DNA from: an uncultured Clostridia bacterium
GTDB lineage: Bacteria > Bacillota > Clostridia > Oscillospirales > CAG-272
NCBI GenBank assembly: GCA_947643245.1
Contig: CANRVI010000006.1
Span: 1-33,117, forward strand
Direction of reading: 5' to 3'
Length of the DNA stretch: 33,117 nucleotides
Of this stretch, positions 7,430 to 16,023 are shown piece by piece (the stretch's first letter is position 1; each line of letters begins with the position of its first letter). Both the position numbers and the translations under genes were made by a program. The notes beneath the pieces are model-generated. The model saw only the letters and a list, made by a program, of their open reading frames with translations. It was not told the DNA's origin and ran no database searches.

Positions 7430-9517
7430 TTATTCTTCTCCGCCGCTGAAAAAGTAATGGTTAAATAAATCCCGCACGGCAAAGCCAGCGTCTGTACCGT
7501 TCGCACCGTGCTCAATCACGCAGGTCGCTACAATCTGTGGATCGTCAAAGGGGGCGAACGCAATAAAGGTAGCGTTATCGGACGAGTTTTCCGAAACCTG
7601 CGCCGTACCGGTTTTACCTCCAATGGCAATGGGGTAGTTTACAAAGACTCTGGCGGCAGAGCCGTTTTCCGTTACGTCTTTCATGGCGTTTTGTATTGTT
7701 CGTACCACAAGGTCGTCTAAATGAATGGAATCAACCACCTCGGGTTGCGCCTCGTATAAAACATCCCCAAAATAGTCCCGTGTCTCTTTCAGGATGTGTG
7801 CATTGGGTCGGTTCCCGCCTGCTAGCAGGGTGGTGATATACATGTTGATCTGTAAAGGTGTAAACAGATGGTCCGACTGGCCGATAGCGGCCTGCAGCGT
7901 ATCTCCGTCGTACCAAATTTTTCCGTTTTCCTCCCGGTATTTCGGACCGGCCAAAATACCTGTTTTTTCACTTAGTTCTATACCGGTGGGTTGTCCCAAT
8001 CCATATTTTTCGCAGTATTCGTCAATTTTTGTAATCGTGAGCTGTCGGCCCACCTCATAGAAAAAGTAGTTGCAGGATACCTGCAGGGCTTCGGAAACAT
8101 TTACATATCCGTGGGTCCGTTTTCCGTAGCGGGGGGAGTAAATCCAACATTTGGGTTGGTAGTCGGTATAATATGTGTACTGCCCCAGGTCCTGAATTTC
8201 AGAATAAGGGGTGATGATCCCTTCCTGCAGAGCTGCTGCTGCAACGCCTGGTTTAAAGGTGGAGCCGGGGGCGTAGGTACCCTCCAGCGCCCGGTTGAAC
8301 AACGGCGAATTTTCATCCTGTATTAAATCCGCATAGGTTTCGGAAAACTGAGACAGGTCATAAGTAGGATAGGATGCAATGGCCAAAACAGCACCGGTTT
8401 TCGCGTCAACTGCGGTAAGCGCTCCTGCGTTAGCGTCTTCCCCATCCAGCGGCGTATCTGTGGCCGCGCCTTTTTCTGCAATCATAGCAATATTGTCTGC
8501 CAGCGCTTTTTCCGCAGCCTTCTGCAGTTCCACATCAATGGTCAAATATACGTGCTGCCCCGCCACTGGTTCCCGGCTTACATACTGCTCCAGAATATTT
8601 CCATATCCGTCTTCTACGATGGTCAATTCACCATCCACCCCGTGGAGATACTGTTCAAAGGCCTTTTCAGCGCCATCCACACCTACGATTGCATCCATAG
8701 AGTAGCCAAGCTCTTTATAATATTCCGCCTCTTTTTCTGTAATTCTGCCTACCCGGCCCAGTATGTGGGAGGCGGTACCGGGATAGTTGTAGACGCGCTC
8801 TGTTTCACTGCTTACCCGAATCCCTCTGGTAGAGCCTTCTAAAATACGGCTAATCAGTTCCACAGAAACATCGGTTAGAATCGTATATGGCTCAGCAGCA
8901 GAAAAATTATGCAGCTCCATATCCAGTCGTAGGGCAAACAGAAGCGCTGCGTCTTCTTTATTATAAAGTGCATCTCCGTCGCTGTCGATCAGGCCATACC
9001 GTAGCTGCAGGGCGTTGTAGCCGTCTGCAAGTTTCTCTTCTTCCCAGGTGCCGTCGTCCTGGGGCGGAAAGTTTAAATCGCGCAGCAGCTTTGTAAGCCT
9101 CCGGCCATATACCGTTTCCATAAAGGCGCTGTTTAGCGTGACATTTCCCCCTTTTACAGTAAAGGGATTTTCTGGCATGGAAAAGGATTCTTCCTTTCCA
9201 TACTGTTTTGCAGTACCTACAACGGTAAGCAGAATGTCGTTGCGTTTCTGCGCATCCCGGGGAAGACTGCCTGCGTCCAAATAGATATTATAGGAAAAAG
9301 CGTTGGAAATCAGAGCCTTTCCATTGCAGTCGTAAATATTGCCTCGCTGGGCTTGGATAATCTCCGTGCGTGTATAGGGTTTTGTCCTGGAGGTTTCTGT
9401 GTAATAGTCCTGGCCTGCAATCTGAATGCTCACCAGTCTGGCAATAAAAATCAGACAGACGATGCAGAAAAATCCTGCAAGGCATACATATCGGACAAGA
9501 TGTTCTCGTTTATGCAT
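7430..9517 (-). CDS. mrdA: Penicillin-binding protein 2 (class B, elongation transpeptidase)
   Basis: Cross-links peptidoglycan during lateral wall growth with RodA and MreBCD. It is 695 aa, with one N-terminal membrane segment (YVCLAGFFCIVCLIFIARLV), a dimerisation domain opening with QRGNIYDCNG, and a transpeptidase domain. The three penicilloyl-serine motifs are STFK (419-422, nucleophile Ser419), SCN (481-483) and KTGT (635-638). The start at 9517 (MHKREHL) was chosen because GGAGG lies 6 nt upstream; an ATG at 9535 precedes that site and has no ribosome binding site. It follows mreD by 35 nt. An insert of about 60 residues between VKGGNVTLN and DVSVELIS contains an EF-hand-like DSDGDALYNKED stretch; calcium binding is speculation. 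Confidence 0.95.
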   Translation of the reverse strand: MHKREHLVRYVCLAGFFCIVCLIFIARLVSIQIAGQDYYTETSRTKPYTRTEIIQAQRGNIYDCNGKALISNAFSYNIYLDAGSLPRDAQKRNDILLTVVGTAKQYGKEESFSMPENPFTVKGGNVTLNSAFMETVYGRRLTKLLRDLNFPPQDDGTWEEEKLADGYNALQLRYGLIDSDGDALYNKEDAALLFALRLDMELHNFSAAEPYTILTDVSVELISRILEGSTRGIRVSSETERVYNYPGTASHILGRVGRITEKEAEYYKELGYSMDAIVGVDGAEKAFEQYLHGVDGELTIVEDGYGNILEQYVSREPVAGQHVYLTIDVELQKAAEKALADNIAMIAEKGAATDTPLDGEDANAGALTAVDAKTGAVLAIASYPTYDLSQFSETYADLIQDENSPLFNRALEGTYAPGSTFKPGVAAAALQEGIITPYSEIQDLGQYTYYTDYQPKCWIYSPRYGKRTHGYVNVSEALQVSCNYFFYEVGRQLTITKIDEYCEKYGLGQPTGIELSEKTGILAGPKYREENGKIWYDGDTLQAAIGQSDHLFTPLQINMYITTLLAGGNRPNAHILKETRDYFGDVLYEAQPEVVDSIHLDDLVVRTIQNAMKDVTENGSAARVFVNYPIAIGGKTGTAQVSENSSDNATFIAFAPFDDPQIVATCVIEHGANGTDAGFAVRDLFNHYFFSGGEE

Positions 9518-9552
9518 AAAACCTCCATTTATCATATAGTGAAAAGCTGTAA

Positions 9553-10347
9553 TCAGGCGCCTGTCCGCTGGGCCCGAGACTTATGAAAGGGCCGCAGCAC
9601 CAAATAAATCAGTCCGTAAATACCAGGCGCTAAAAGCGCTGTGGAGAAAAATTCCGGAATCACAATATGAAGGAGAATTTCTCCCAGGGAGGCATTCAAA
9701 ACCGATGCGGCACAAATGGTTGTAACTACGCCGCGTCCAACGCCGCTGGCTGCAATATAGATGCCACGTACCGGAAGGGAATCGCTCAGGTAGTTTACGG
9801 CACAAATCCCGCAGAAATAACCAGCGAACATATAGAACAGAGGCAGTAGAGAGAGCCCCGCGCCCACGCCGCCCAAGGCCTGTGACAGATAAGCGGCCGC
9901 AAGTCCAAATATGGCGCCCCATTTTTCCCCTTCCGACACGGCTACAGCTACTGTCATAGAAAGAAGCAGATCTGGTATAGCACCGAAAGGAGAAAATTGT
10001 ACGAAAAAGGTGGTCTGCAACAGCAGAAAAATAACGAGAAATAGGCCTAAAACTACACCCTTTATAATGCTTTCGCCGTTTTCAAAGATATAATACCAAA
10101 TTCTTTGGAAAAAATCCTGCAGTTCCGCAAGGATAGCTTGACCTACAGTAAGAGAGGGCGTTCGCGGTTGTCTGCGACGCCGCTGACTGGGCTGGGGTGC
10201 ACCGGGACGATCCGGATACTTCCATGCCGGCCGGGACTGCTGCAACTGGCGTGGTCTGGCCGCAGGTCTATTTTTATCGATAGGGCCTTGTCCGCCGCTT
10301 CGAGTTCGTCCGCCTTTTGGCGCTCTATTATTCTGTATAGGAGTCAT
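9553..10347 (-). CDS. mreD: Rod-shape protein MreD with long basic N-terminal extension
   Basis: Integral membrane component of the elongasome. The C-terminal ~170 residues are typical MreD: hydrophobic helices IIKGVVLGLFLVIFLLLQTT, FGAIPDLLLSMTVAVAV, WGAIFGLAAAYLSQAL and several more, with the conserved GAIPDLLL. The first ~90 residues are rich in Arg, Pro, Gln and Gly, look disordered, and carry strong positive charge. This makes 264 aa against about 160-180 for most MreD. The start overlaps the mreC stop by 20 nt, which argues for coupling and supports the long form. The assignment rests on the mreBCD-PBP2 order as much as on sequence. Confidence 0.88.
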   Translation of the reverse strand: MTPIQNNRAPKGGRTRSGGQGPIDKNRPAARPRQLQQSRPAWKYPDRPGAPQPSQRRRRQPRTPSLTVGQAILAELQDFFQRIWYYIFENGESIIKGVVLGLFLVIFLLLQTTFFVQFSPFGAIPDLLLSMTVAVAVSEGEKWGAIFGLAAAYLSQALGGVGAGLSLLPLFYMFAGYFCGICAVNYLSDSLPVRGIYIAASGVGRGVVTTICAASVLNASLGEILLHIVIPEFFSTALLAPGIYGLIYLVLRPFHKSRAQRTGA

Positions 10348-11167
10348 ATTCCGTAATAATCATAAACCGGTCTTCGTCGGACAAGGACGCCGCCGGTTGA
10401 ATGTACACATTGATGGTTTGATTGTATGGATCTTCTTTGATTTCCGTTACATGTCCAATTACAAGAGACCGGGGATATACGCTGCCGAATCCGCTGGAAA
10501 GGATCCGGTCTCCTACCTCCACGTCGGCATCGGCGGAAAGATATGACAGTTTACACAGCCCCTGGGATGCCAGAGAATAGTCTCCTTCTACCACGCCAAC
10601 TTCTCCGCTGCGCTCTACGTATGCGCCGATTGCCCGGCCGGATTCCAGAATCGTCACTGCCTTGGACCAGCTTTTGCCTGCTTCGGTAACATACCCCACA
10701 ATTCCGCTGCTGCTGATAACGGGCATGTCTTTTTCCACCCCGTGTTCTGTCCCTTTATCTAAAGTAAAAACGGTCATATAGTTGCCGCTTTCCCGGCCCG
10801 TCACTTTCGCGCTTTGAAATTTAAAATCTGTCCGCTCCCGTTTCAGCTCCAGATAGTCATACAGCCACTCGTTCATCTGAGAAAGTTCCTTGGATGTGTC
10901 GATCTCATCCTGCAGCGTTTCAATTTGGGCGCGTAGCTGATTGTTTTCTTCTACGATCCGGTCAAATTCTGTAAAGTAAGAAGTGAACCCCTCCACTGCG
11001 TTTGTGGCAGAAGTGAACAGCCCCTGAATTGGGGACAGAAGGGACACTGCCGCATCTTTTACAACAGAATGCAGGCCCATGGCACTAAGCACGGTAGGCA
11101 CAATGGTAAGCACCAGTGCTACAAGCACGATTATGATAAAAAATCTAGATTTCAGAAAATTGGACAC
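10328..11167 (-). CDS. mreC: Rod-shape determining protein MreC
   Basis: Bitopic elongasome protein that links MreB to PBP2 outside the membrane. The 279 aa hold an N-terminal membrane helix (FFIIIVLVALVLTIVPTVL), a coiled coil (about 68-105, FDRIVEENNQLRAQIETL), then the paired beta-barrel domain with FTLDKGTEHGVEKDMPV, GIVGYVTEAGKSWSKAVTI and RILSSGFGSVYPRSLVIG. The start codon is GTG at 11167, with AGGAGG about 7 nt upstream. It lies 33 nt after mreB and overlaps mreD by 20 nt. Confidence 0.95.
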   Translation of the reverse strand: MSNFLKSRFFIIIVLVALVLTIVPTVLSAMGLHSVVKDAAVSLLSPIQGLFTSATNAVEGFTSYFTEFDRIVEENNQLRAQIETLQDEIDTSKELSQMNEWLYDYLELKRERTDFKFQSAKVTGRESGNYMTVFTLDKGTEHGVEKDMPVISSSGIVGYVTEAGKSWSKAVTILESGRAIGAYVERSGEVGVVEGDYSLASQGLCKLSYLSADADVEVGDRILSSGFGSVYPRSLVIGHVTEIKEDPYNQTINVYIQPAASLSDEDRFMIITEYDSYTE

Positions 11168-11200
11168 ACTGCCGCCTCCTTTCCCGGTGATAGGGCTTCT

Positions 11201-12217
11201 TTATCGGGAGCTTCTGCCCCGGAACTGTACGATGTCGTTTGCATCGCCCATGCTTTCGATTACATGGCCAATTCCTACTGCCACAGCGTCCAACGGTGCT
11301 TTGGCAATGGTCGCCTTGATGCCGGTTACATGATTGATCAGCGCGTCCAAGCCGCCCAGCAGGGCGCCGCCGCCGGCAAGCATGATGCCGTTGTCATAGA
11401 TGTCGCTGGAAAGCTCCGGCGGAGTATTCTCTAGGGTAGTGCGGATAGCCTCCACAATATGGAAAACCTGTTCGTGCATGGCTTCCCGGATATCCGCTGT
11501 GGTCACGGTGATAATGGCAGGTAAACCGTTGAGAAGATTGCGGCCCCGAATTTCCATAGAACCCCGGTCTACACCGGGATGGACGCTGCCGATTTTCTTT
11601 TTCAACATTTCTGCGGTGATCTCTCCGATCAGGATGTTGTACCGCTTTTTGATATAGTTCACAATGGATTCATCCAACTCGTCTCCCGCAATACGCAGGG
11701 AAGTTGACAGCACAATGCCGCCCAGGCTGGTGACGGCTACCTCCGTGGTGCCGCCGCCGATGTCTACAATCATACTGCCTTTGGCATCCTCCACTCGCAG
11801 GCCACTTCCAATAGCGGCGGCGATGGGTTCTTCAATCAGCGCCACACTCTGGGCGCCTGCCTCCAAGGTCACATCCTCCACGGCACGCCGTTCCACTTCA
11901 GTAACTCCATAGGGAATGCACACAATCACCCGGGGATGGCTAAATACCGTGCTGCCGGCGGTGCGCTTGAAAAAGTCCCGGAGCATGGCGGTGGTAAAGT
12001 CAAATTCTGCGATTACGCCGTCCTTCATGGGGCGCATAGCGATAATGGAGCCGGGGGTTTTCCCAAGCATCTGTTTGGCCGCATTGCCTACAGCCACAAC
12101 TTTTTTGCTTCGCTGCTCAACTGCAACTACGGAAGGCTCCCGCAATACGATGCCTTTGCCCCGCACATAGACGATGGTGTTGGCGGTTCCCAGGTCGATT
12201 CCAATATTTTTACTCAT
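11201..12217 (-). CDS. mreB: Actin-like rod-shape protein MreB
   Basis: ATP-binding actin homologue that forms membrane-associated filaments and positions wall synthesis. Length is 338 aa. Phosphate-1 loop IDLGTANTIVYV (residues 6-17), phosphate-2 loop VDIGGGTTEVAV and the adenosine motif LAGGGALLGGLDALI are all intact, as is RPMKDGVIAEFD. The start at 12217 gives MSKNIGIDLGTA. It lies within the last codons of maf (8-nt overlap, ATGAGTAA), with AAAGGAT upstream. The longer open frame to 12334 is maf sequence in another frame. Confidence 0.97.
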   Translation of the reverse strand: MSKNIGIDLGTANTIVYVRGKGIVLREPSVVAVEQRSKKVVAVGNAAKQMLGKTPGSIIAMRPMKDGVIAEFDFTTAMLRDFFKRTAGSTVFSHPRVIVCIPYGVTEVERRAVEDVTLEAGAQSVALIEEPIAAAIGSGLRVEDAKGSMIVDIGGGTTEVAVTSLGGIVLSTSLRIAGDELDESIVNYIKKRYNILIGEITAEMLKKKIGSVHPGVDRGSMEIRGRNLLNGLPAIITVTTADIREAMHEQVFHIVEAIRTTLENTPPELSSDIYDNGIMLAGGGALLGGLDALINHVTGIKATIAKAPLDAVAVGIGHVIESMGDANDIVQFRGRSSR

Positions 12218-12809
12218 GATAGTATCCTTTCTGAAGGTCAGGTGTGATCCCGAACGTGTCCCGGAGAAGAACGGACACAGGACAGATGGGAAGCCCCATA
12301 ATACTGTAATAATCCCCCTGCAGCGACTGGACAAACATACCAGCTGCTTCCTGTATGCCGTAGGCGCCGGCTTTATCTAAGGGAGATCCGGTAGCCACAT
12401 AGGCATCGATTTCTTCCTCGGTAATTTCCCGCATAGTCACATAGGCGGCTAATGCCCGGGTGACGACGGTGTTTTTTTCTGATATTGTAAATCCCGTATA
12501 TACTACGTGGGTTCTGCCCGATAAGGCGCGAAGCATTTGTACTGCGCAGGCTGCATCTCCCGGTTTTCCGAGGATTTTGCCGTCTAGGGCAACCACTGTA
12601 TCCGCCGCTAAAATTACGTTGTCCGAACCGGACAAAACTGCCGCTGCCGCCGCTTTGCGCTGGGACAACTCCTGTACCAGCAGGTCTGGGGACAGCCCCT
12701 GTGCGCTCTCGTCTACATCTGGAGACAGCACGGTAAACCGATATCCCGCCATAGAGAGAATCTCTCTCCTTCGTGGAGAAGCCGAGGCTAAAATCAATTG
12801 TTTTGTCAT
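12210..12809 (-). CDS. maf: Maf family nucleoside triphosphate pyrophosphatase
   Basis: Cytosolic house-cleaning enzyme that hydrolyses dTTP/UTP and modified nucleotides to monophosphates; Maf is also linked to septum inhibition in Bacillus. The 199 aa open with LILASASPRRREIL, the family signature, and contain AADTVVALDGKILGKP, GRTHVVYTGF, YVATGSPLDKAGAYGIQ and VQSLQGDYYSIMGLP, which fit a YhdE/dTTPase-UTPase type. It ends inside the mreB start, the classic maf-mreB arrangement of Firmicutes, and begins 13 nt after dut. Confidence 0.95.
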   Translation of the reverse strand: MTKQLILASASPRRREILSMAGYRFTVLSPDVDESAQGLSPDLLVQELSQRKAAAAAVLSGSDNVILAADTVVALDGKILGKPGDAACAVQMLRALSGRTHVVYTGFTISEKNTVVTRALAAYVTMREITEEEIDAYVATGSPLDKAGAYGIQEAAGMFVQSLQGDYYSIMGLPICPVSVLLRDTFGITPDLQKGYYHE

Positions 12810-12822
12810 GCTTTACCTGTTC

Positions 12823-13269
12823 TCACTTCGTTCCTGTAGAGCCGATGCCGCCCCGGTTTGTCCCGCCAAGATGTTCCACCGCTTCAAAGACAAGGGCTGG
12901 CTGATGACGCATGATCCGAAATTGGCAAATCCGGCTGCCTGCTTCGATGACCGTGTCCCGCAGGGCGTAGGCGGGCATATACCATTGATCCCCGTCTCCG
13001 CAATAGGATTCGTCTACTACACCCATATGATTGGTTTGGATTATTCCAAAATTTTTGAAAGTGGAGGAGCGGGGAACAATGTGGGCCTCATATCCCTTCG
13101 GCAGCGCGATGGCCACGCCCAGGGGAAGCAGCCGAAATTCGCCTGCCGCTATCTGCACCGTTTCGGCGATACGCAAATCAATCCAATCCGATTTTCCATC
13201 CACATAACACAGGGGTTCCATATCCGGCTTTAGATATTTTACCCGAAGCTGTACGTTTTTTTCCTCCAT
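12823..13269 (-). CDS. dut: dUTP diphosphatase
   Basis: Hydrolyses dUTP to dUMP and pyrophosphate, limiting uracil in DNA and feeding thymidylate synthesis; trimeric and cytosolic. The 148 aa carry the five trimeric dUTPase motifs in divergent form: [38 protein letters not shown] (motif 3 with catalytic Asp), ICQFRIMRH and RGGIGSTG near the C-terminus. The usual GxIDxxYxG is GVVDESYCG here. GAGG precedes the ATG. It follows the U32 gene by 12 nt. Confidence 0.93.
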   Translation of the reverse strand: MEEKNVQLRVKYLKPDMEPLCYVDGKSDWIDLRIAETVQIAAGEFRLLPLGVAIALPKGYEAHIVPRSSTFKNFGIIQTNHMGVVDESYCGDGDQWYMPAYALRDTVIEAGSRICQFRIMRHQPALVFEAVEHLGGTNRGGIGSTGTK

Positions 13270-13281
13270 TGCCTCAAAACC

Positions 13282-15285
13282 TCATTTTTTCATTCTATAA
13301 ACTTGTCCCACAGGCGGAAGTTTCTCCTCATATGCCCGGATGATTCGGTCACATGCGTCTCTGTTTTCCGTGGAAAACAAAAAGTGCATGCGGGCAATAC
13401 CCGCCCTACGCACACTGTCCATACGGTCTGCCATATAGATAGGCACGCTGTTCCATATAATATTTTCGCATCGGTCCGTACCTGTCACCGGAAATGCAGC
13501 CCCTTTTCTATCATAGAGGATACCGCCGCATCTGCCGTCGCATGTTGTGCCTCCATTAGAAACGGCGCAACGGATCGTAAACATCAGAGGCAGTCTGCCG
13601 TATACAATGGCGCCTTTGGGAACGGGGCTTTGCAAATCCCGCATCTGAGGCAGGGACAACTCCGGAGAGAGATACACCGTCTCTGCACCGGCAGAAGCCA
13701 AAGCGCATGCCGTTTCGCTGTTATATATATTGAACCGCAAAGACGCGTCGGCAGGAATGCCAAGGTGCGCCGCCTGCCGAAGCTGCCCTGGTGTATGCAC
13801 CAATACGCGAGACGCGTTTTTCACATGTTTCCATACGGATGCCGGATCTTCTCCTGGGAGAAAAGGGGGCATCTCTATGCCCGTACCTGGTAGGAGCTGT
13901 GTGTAGGGTAGATAAATCGCGTCAAAAAATTGTCTGGCTAATGGCGTCACCTGCTCCGCAGACAAAAAGGAGGCAGTGTACACGTGTGGAGTCTGCGTAC
14001 AGGAAGGTGGTTTCTCTCCCCAGGTGGTGGGCGCACTCTCCCGTACAGGCGGCGCCAGAAGCGCTGCTACTGCAGCCCTGCGCAGCTGATTCAGCATAGA
14101 GAGGGTAAAAAAAGCCCTCTTATCGGACCGATAAGTGAAGGATGCCAGTGTAAAAGGCGTCGTGCCCAGCCTTCCGGCATTTTTGCGAGCGGCCTCTTCT
14201 CCCAGCGGGGGGATGTCCCCTGTTTGCAGCGCTGCGTCTGTGCAGACGGTCACCGTTTTTTCCGGTGAGGACGCGGTCAGCGTCCCCGGACTTCCTGATT
14301 GCAATGTCAGCGTCATGTCCAAAGGTATCTTGCGGGATAGCCCGCCATAGGACTGTTGTTCTCTGCTGCGGTATGCTTCTAAGGTACGCACGCCCAGCAT
14401 ATTTTTATAATTTTTTGTAAAGTATCCGTCTGTAAACCCGCTGCGGCTGAAAGCCGCTTCTAATACGGCCAGTTCCTCTGCATTGGCTGCGCGCCGCTGA
14501 TCCAGAAGCCGGCGGTATATTCCGGTTACGGTGTATACATATTCAGGCGACTTTTGCCGTCCTTCGATTTTCAGACTGACGGCGCCTGTCTCCAAAATTT
14601 CCGGAATGTGGGCCGCCAGACACATATCCCGCAGACTAAGGGGATATCCCGCTTTTTTTCCAAGGGTATAAGGGAGCCTGCAGGGCTGTGCACAGGATCC
14701 TTGGTTACCGCTTCGGCCTCCCATCACCGCACTCATCAGACATTGCCCGGAGAAGGATACACAGTGGGCGCCGTGAATAAACATTTCAATAGGAATAGGG
14801 GAGTGGGCGCACAGTCGCTGCAGCGAAGCATATGACAACTCCCGAGGACAAACCATGCGGGAAAATCCCGCGTCCCGCAGAGCCGCTCCGTCGTATTCCG
14901 TATGAGCGGACATTTGCGTGCTGGCATGCAGGGCCACATCGGAAATCTGTCGGCGCAGCCCAGCGGAAAGTCCCGCGTCTGCAACAATAAACGCATCCGC
15001 TCCTGCCTGCCAAAGCTGCTCTGCCAGCGTGACCGCCTCAGGAATCTGTCTGTCGGTAAGCCGGGTATTCAGCGTGATGTAAGCCTTCACGCCGTAGGCA
15101 CGGCACAGAGAAAGCGCCTGTGTTGCTTCTTCTATATGAAAGTTGTCTGCCCGCATGCGGGCGTTGAATACGTCTGCTCCAAAATAGACCGCATCTGCTC
15201 CTGCATCAATAGCTGCCTCCAGAGAAGCCATGCTCCCCGCGGGGGCCAACAGTTCAGGAAGTGGACACTGCCGCGTTTTTTCCAT
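13282..15285 (-). CDS. U32 family peptidase with DUF3656 domain (RlhA/YhbU type)
   Basis: Family U32 was named for proteases, but related members (RlhA, TrhP) hydroxylate rRNA or tRNA, so an RNA-modifying role is at least as likely as proteolysis. The 667 aa open with PELLAPAGSMASLEAAIDAGADAVYFG. The U32 signature lies at 167-185 (E167, C175, C182), followed by C198 and C202, four cysteines suited to an iron-sulfur cluster. A DUF3656-like region (about 330-430) contains LRRAAVAAL, and a second barrel-like part follows. The ATG lies 2 nt after the zapA stop without a clear Shine-Dalgarno, so translation is probably coupled. Confidence 0.9.
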   Translation of the reverse strand: MEKTRQCPLPELLAPAGSMASLEAAIDAGADAVYFGADVFNARMRADNFHIEEATQALSLCRAYGVKAYITLNTRLTDRQIPEAVTLAEQLWQAGADAFIVADAGLSAGLRRQISDVALHASTQMSAHTEYDGAALRDAGFSRMVCPRELSYASLQRLCAHSPIPIEMFIHGAHCVSFSGQCLMSAVMGGRSGNQGSCAQPCRLPYTLGKKAGYPLSLRDMCLAAHIPEILETGAVSLKIEGRQKSPEYVYTVTGIYRRLLDQRRAANAEELAVLEAAFSRSGFTDGYFTKNYKNMLGVRTLEAYRSREQQSYGGLSRKIPLDMTLTLQSGSPGTLTASSPEKTVTVCTDAALQTGDIPPLGEEAARKNAGRLGTTPFTLASFTYRSDKRAFFTLSMLNQLRRAAVAALLAPPVRESAPTTWGEKPPSCTQTPHVYTASFLSAEQVTPLARQFFDAIYLPYTQLLPGTGIEMPPFLPGEDPASVWKHVKNASRVLVHTPGQLRQAAHLGIPADASLRFNIYNSETACALASAGAETVYLSPELSLPQMRDLQSPVPKGAIVYGRLPLMFTIRCAVSNGGTTCDGRCGGILYDRKGAAFPVTGTDRCENIIWNSVPIYMADRMDSVRRAGIARMHFLFSTENRDACDRIIRAYEEKLPPVGQVYRMKK

Positions 15286-15287
15286 AC

Positions 15288-15824
15288 TTAGCCGTTGTTT
15301 TTGCCACGGAGCAGGCTTTCAATCTGGCGCAGCTTATCTCCCCGGCTTACAGCGGCAGGTTCTTCCATTTCCTTTTCTTCCTCTTTTTTCTCCTCTTCTA
15401 CAGGTAAGGCTTCTTCAGTTTCCGTGGACGAAGGCTCTGTCATATTCAGCTGTTCTGCGTCGGAGTCGTCTTCCGCTTCTGTGTCTTCCAGGGATGTCTC
15501 TGCCACATCAACGGTTTGGGCTGTCAGCATAGCTTCCTTCAGTTTAGCGTTTTCTTCCCGCAGCCGGCGCAGGTTTGCATCATACAGGCCAATCTGGGCT
15601 TCCAGATTGCGAATGCGTTTGTCCGCTTTCAGTTTTTCACCGGCTGTGTCCAGCGCTACCAGAAGCGCCGCGTCCATTTTAGAGCAGCGCTTGCTGGAAA
15701 GAGTGATTTTGCGGATTTTTTGGTCCAAGTCGCCAACCAACCGCATAACAAAATCTTCCCGTTCGTCGGAAAGAATTGCCATTTCCACATCAGCAATTAC
15801 AACTTCATATTTTTTCTTTTCCAT
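15288..15824 (-). CDS. zapA: Cell division protein ZapA with acidic tail
   Basis: ZapA binds and bundles FtsZ protofilaments at the division ring. The N-terminal ~95 residues fit the family: a beta-rich start (YEVVIADVEMAILSDE) and conserved VMRLVGDLDQKIRKI, followed by a coiled coil through KRIRNLEAQIGLYDANLRRL. The remaining ~70 residues are Glu/Ser/Thr-rich and look disordered, making 178 aa against about 90-100 for simple ZapA. AAAGGACGGG precedes the ATG. It is the first gene of the minus block, and zapA followed by a U32 gene is a common Clostridia order. Confidence 0.88.
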   Translation of the reverse strand: MEKKKYEVVIADVEMAILSDEREDFVMRLVGDLDQKIRKITLSSKRCSKMDAALLVALDTAGEKLKADKRIRNLEAQIGLYDANLRRLREENAKLKEAMLTAQTVDVAETSLEDTEAEDDSDAEQLNMTEPSSTETEEALPVEEEKKEEEKEMEEPAAVSRGDKLRQIESLLRGKNNG

Positions 15825-15861
15825 AAATATGCCCGTCCTTTGATTTGTTTGTTGATTTTTC

Positions 15862-15889
15862 TTGAATTTTTGTCAAACCATGCTATAAT
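15862..15889 (+). promoter_or_regulatory. Promoter for proBA
   Basis: TTGAAT (15862-15867), 16-bp spacer, TATAAT (15884-15889) preceded by TGC, an extended -10. Transcription would start near 15896, leaving a leader of about 130 nt. That leader holds a small CCGGA/TCCGG hairpin (15903-15921) and AT-rich sequence. Confidence 0.6.
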
Positions 15890-15949
15890 AAACATAATTG
15901 CTCCGGATGCAAACCGTCCGGGAAAAATCAGAATATATGTATTCATTCC

Positions 15950-15978
15950 ATTATAATATATTATCGCATGAAATTGAA
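15950..15978 (-). promoter_or_regulatory. Candidate promoter for the zapA block
   Basis: On the minus strand TTCAAT (15978-15973), 17-bp spacer, TATAAT (15955-15950). A second candidate closer to the gene is TTGCAT, 16 bp, TATTAT near 15915-15888, overlapping the proB promoter. Both are pattern matches only. Confidence 0.35.
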
Positions 15979-16023
15979 TACGATTTCGTAAATTTTTTTC
16001 AAAAACGGAGATTTTTATTTGCA

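Noticed and set aside
12460-13233. 257-codon plus-strand frame opposite maf and dut
   Set aside because: Antisense shadow; maf and dut motifs are clear on the minus strand.
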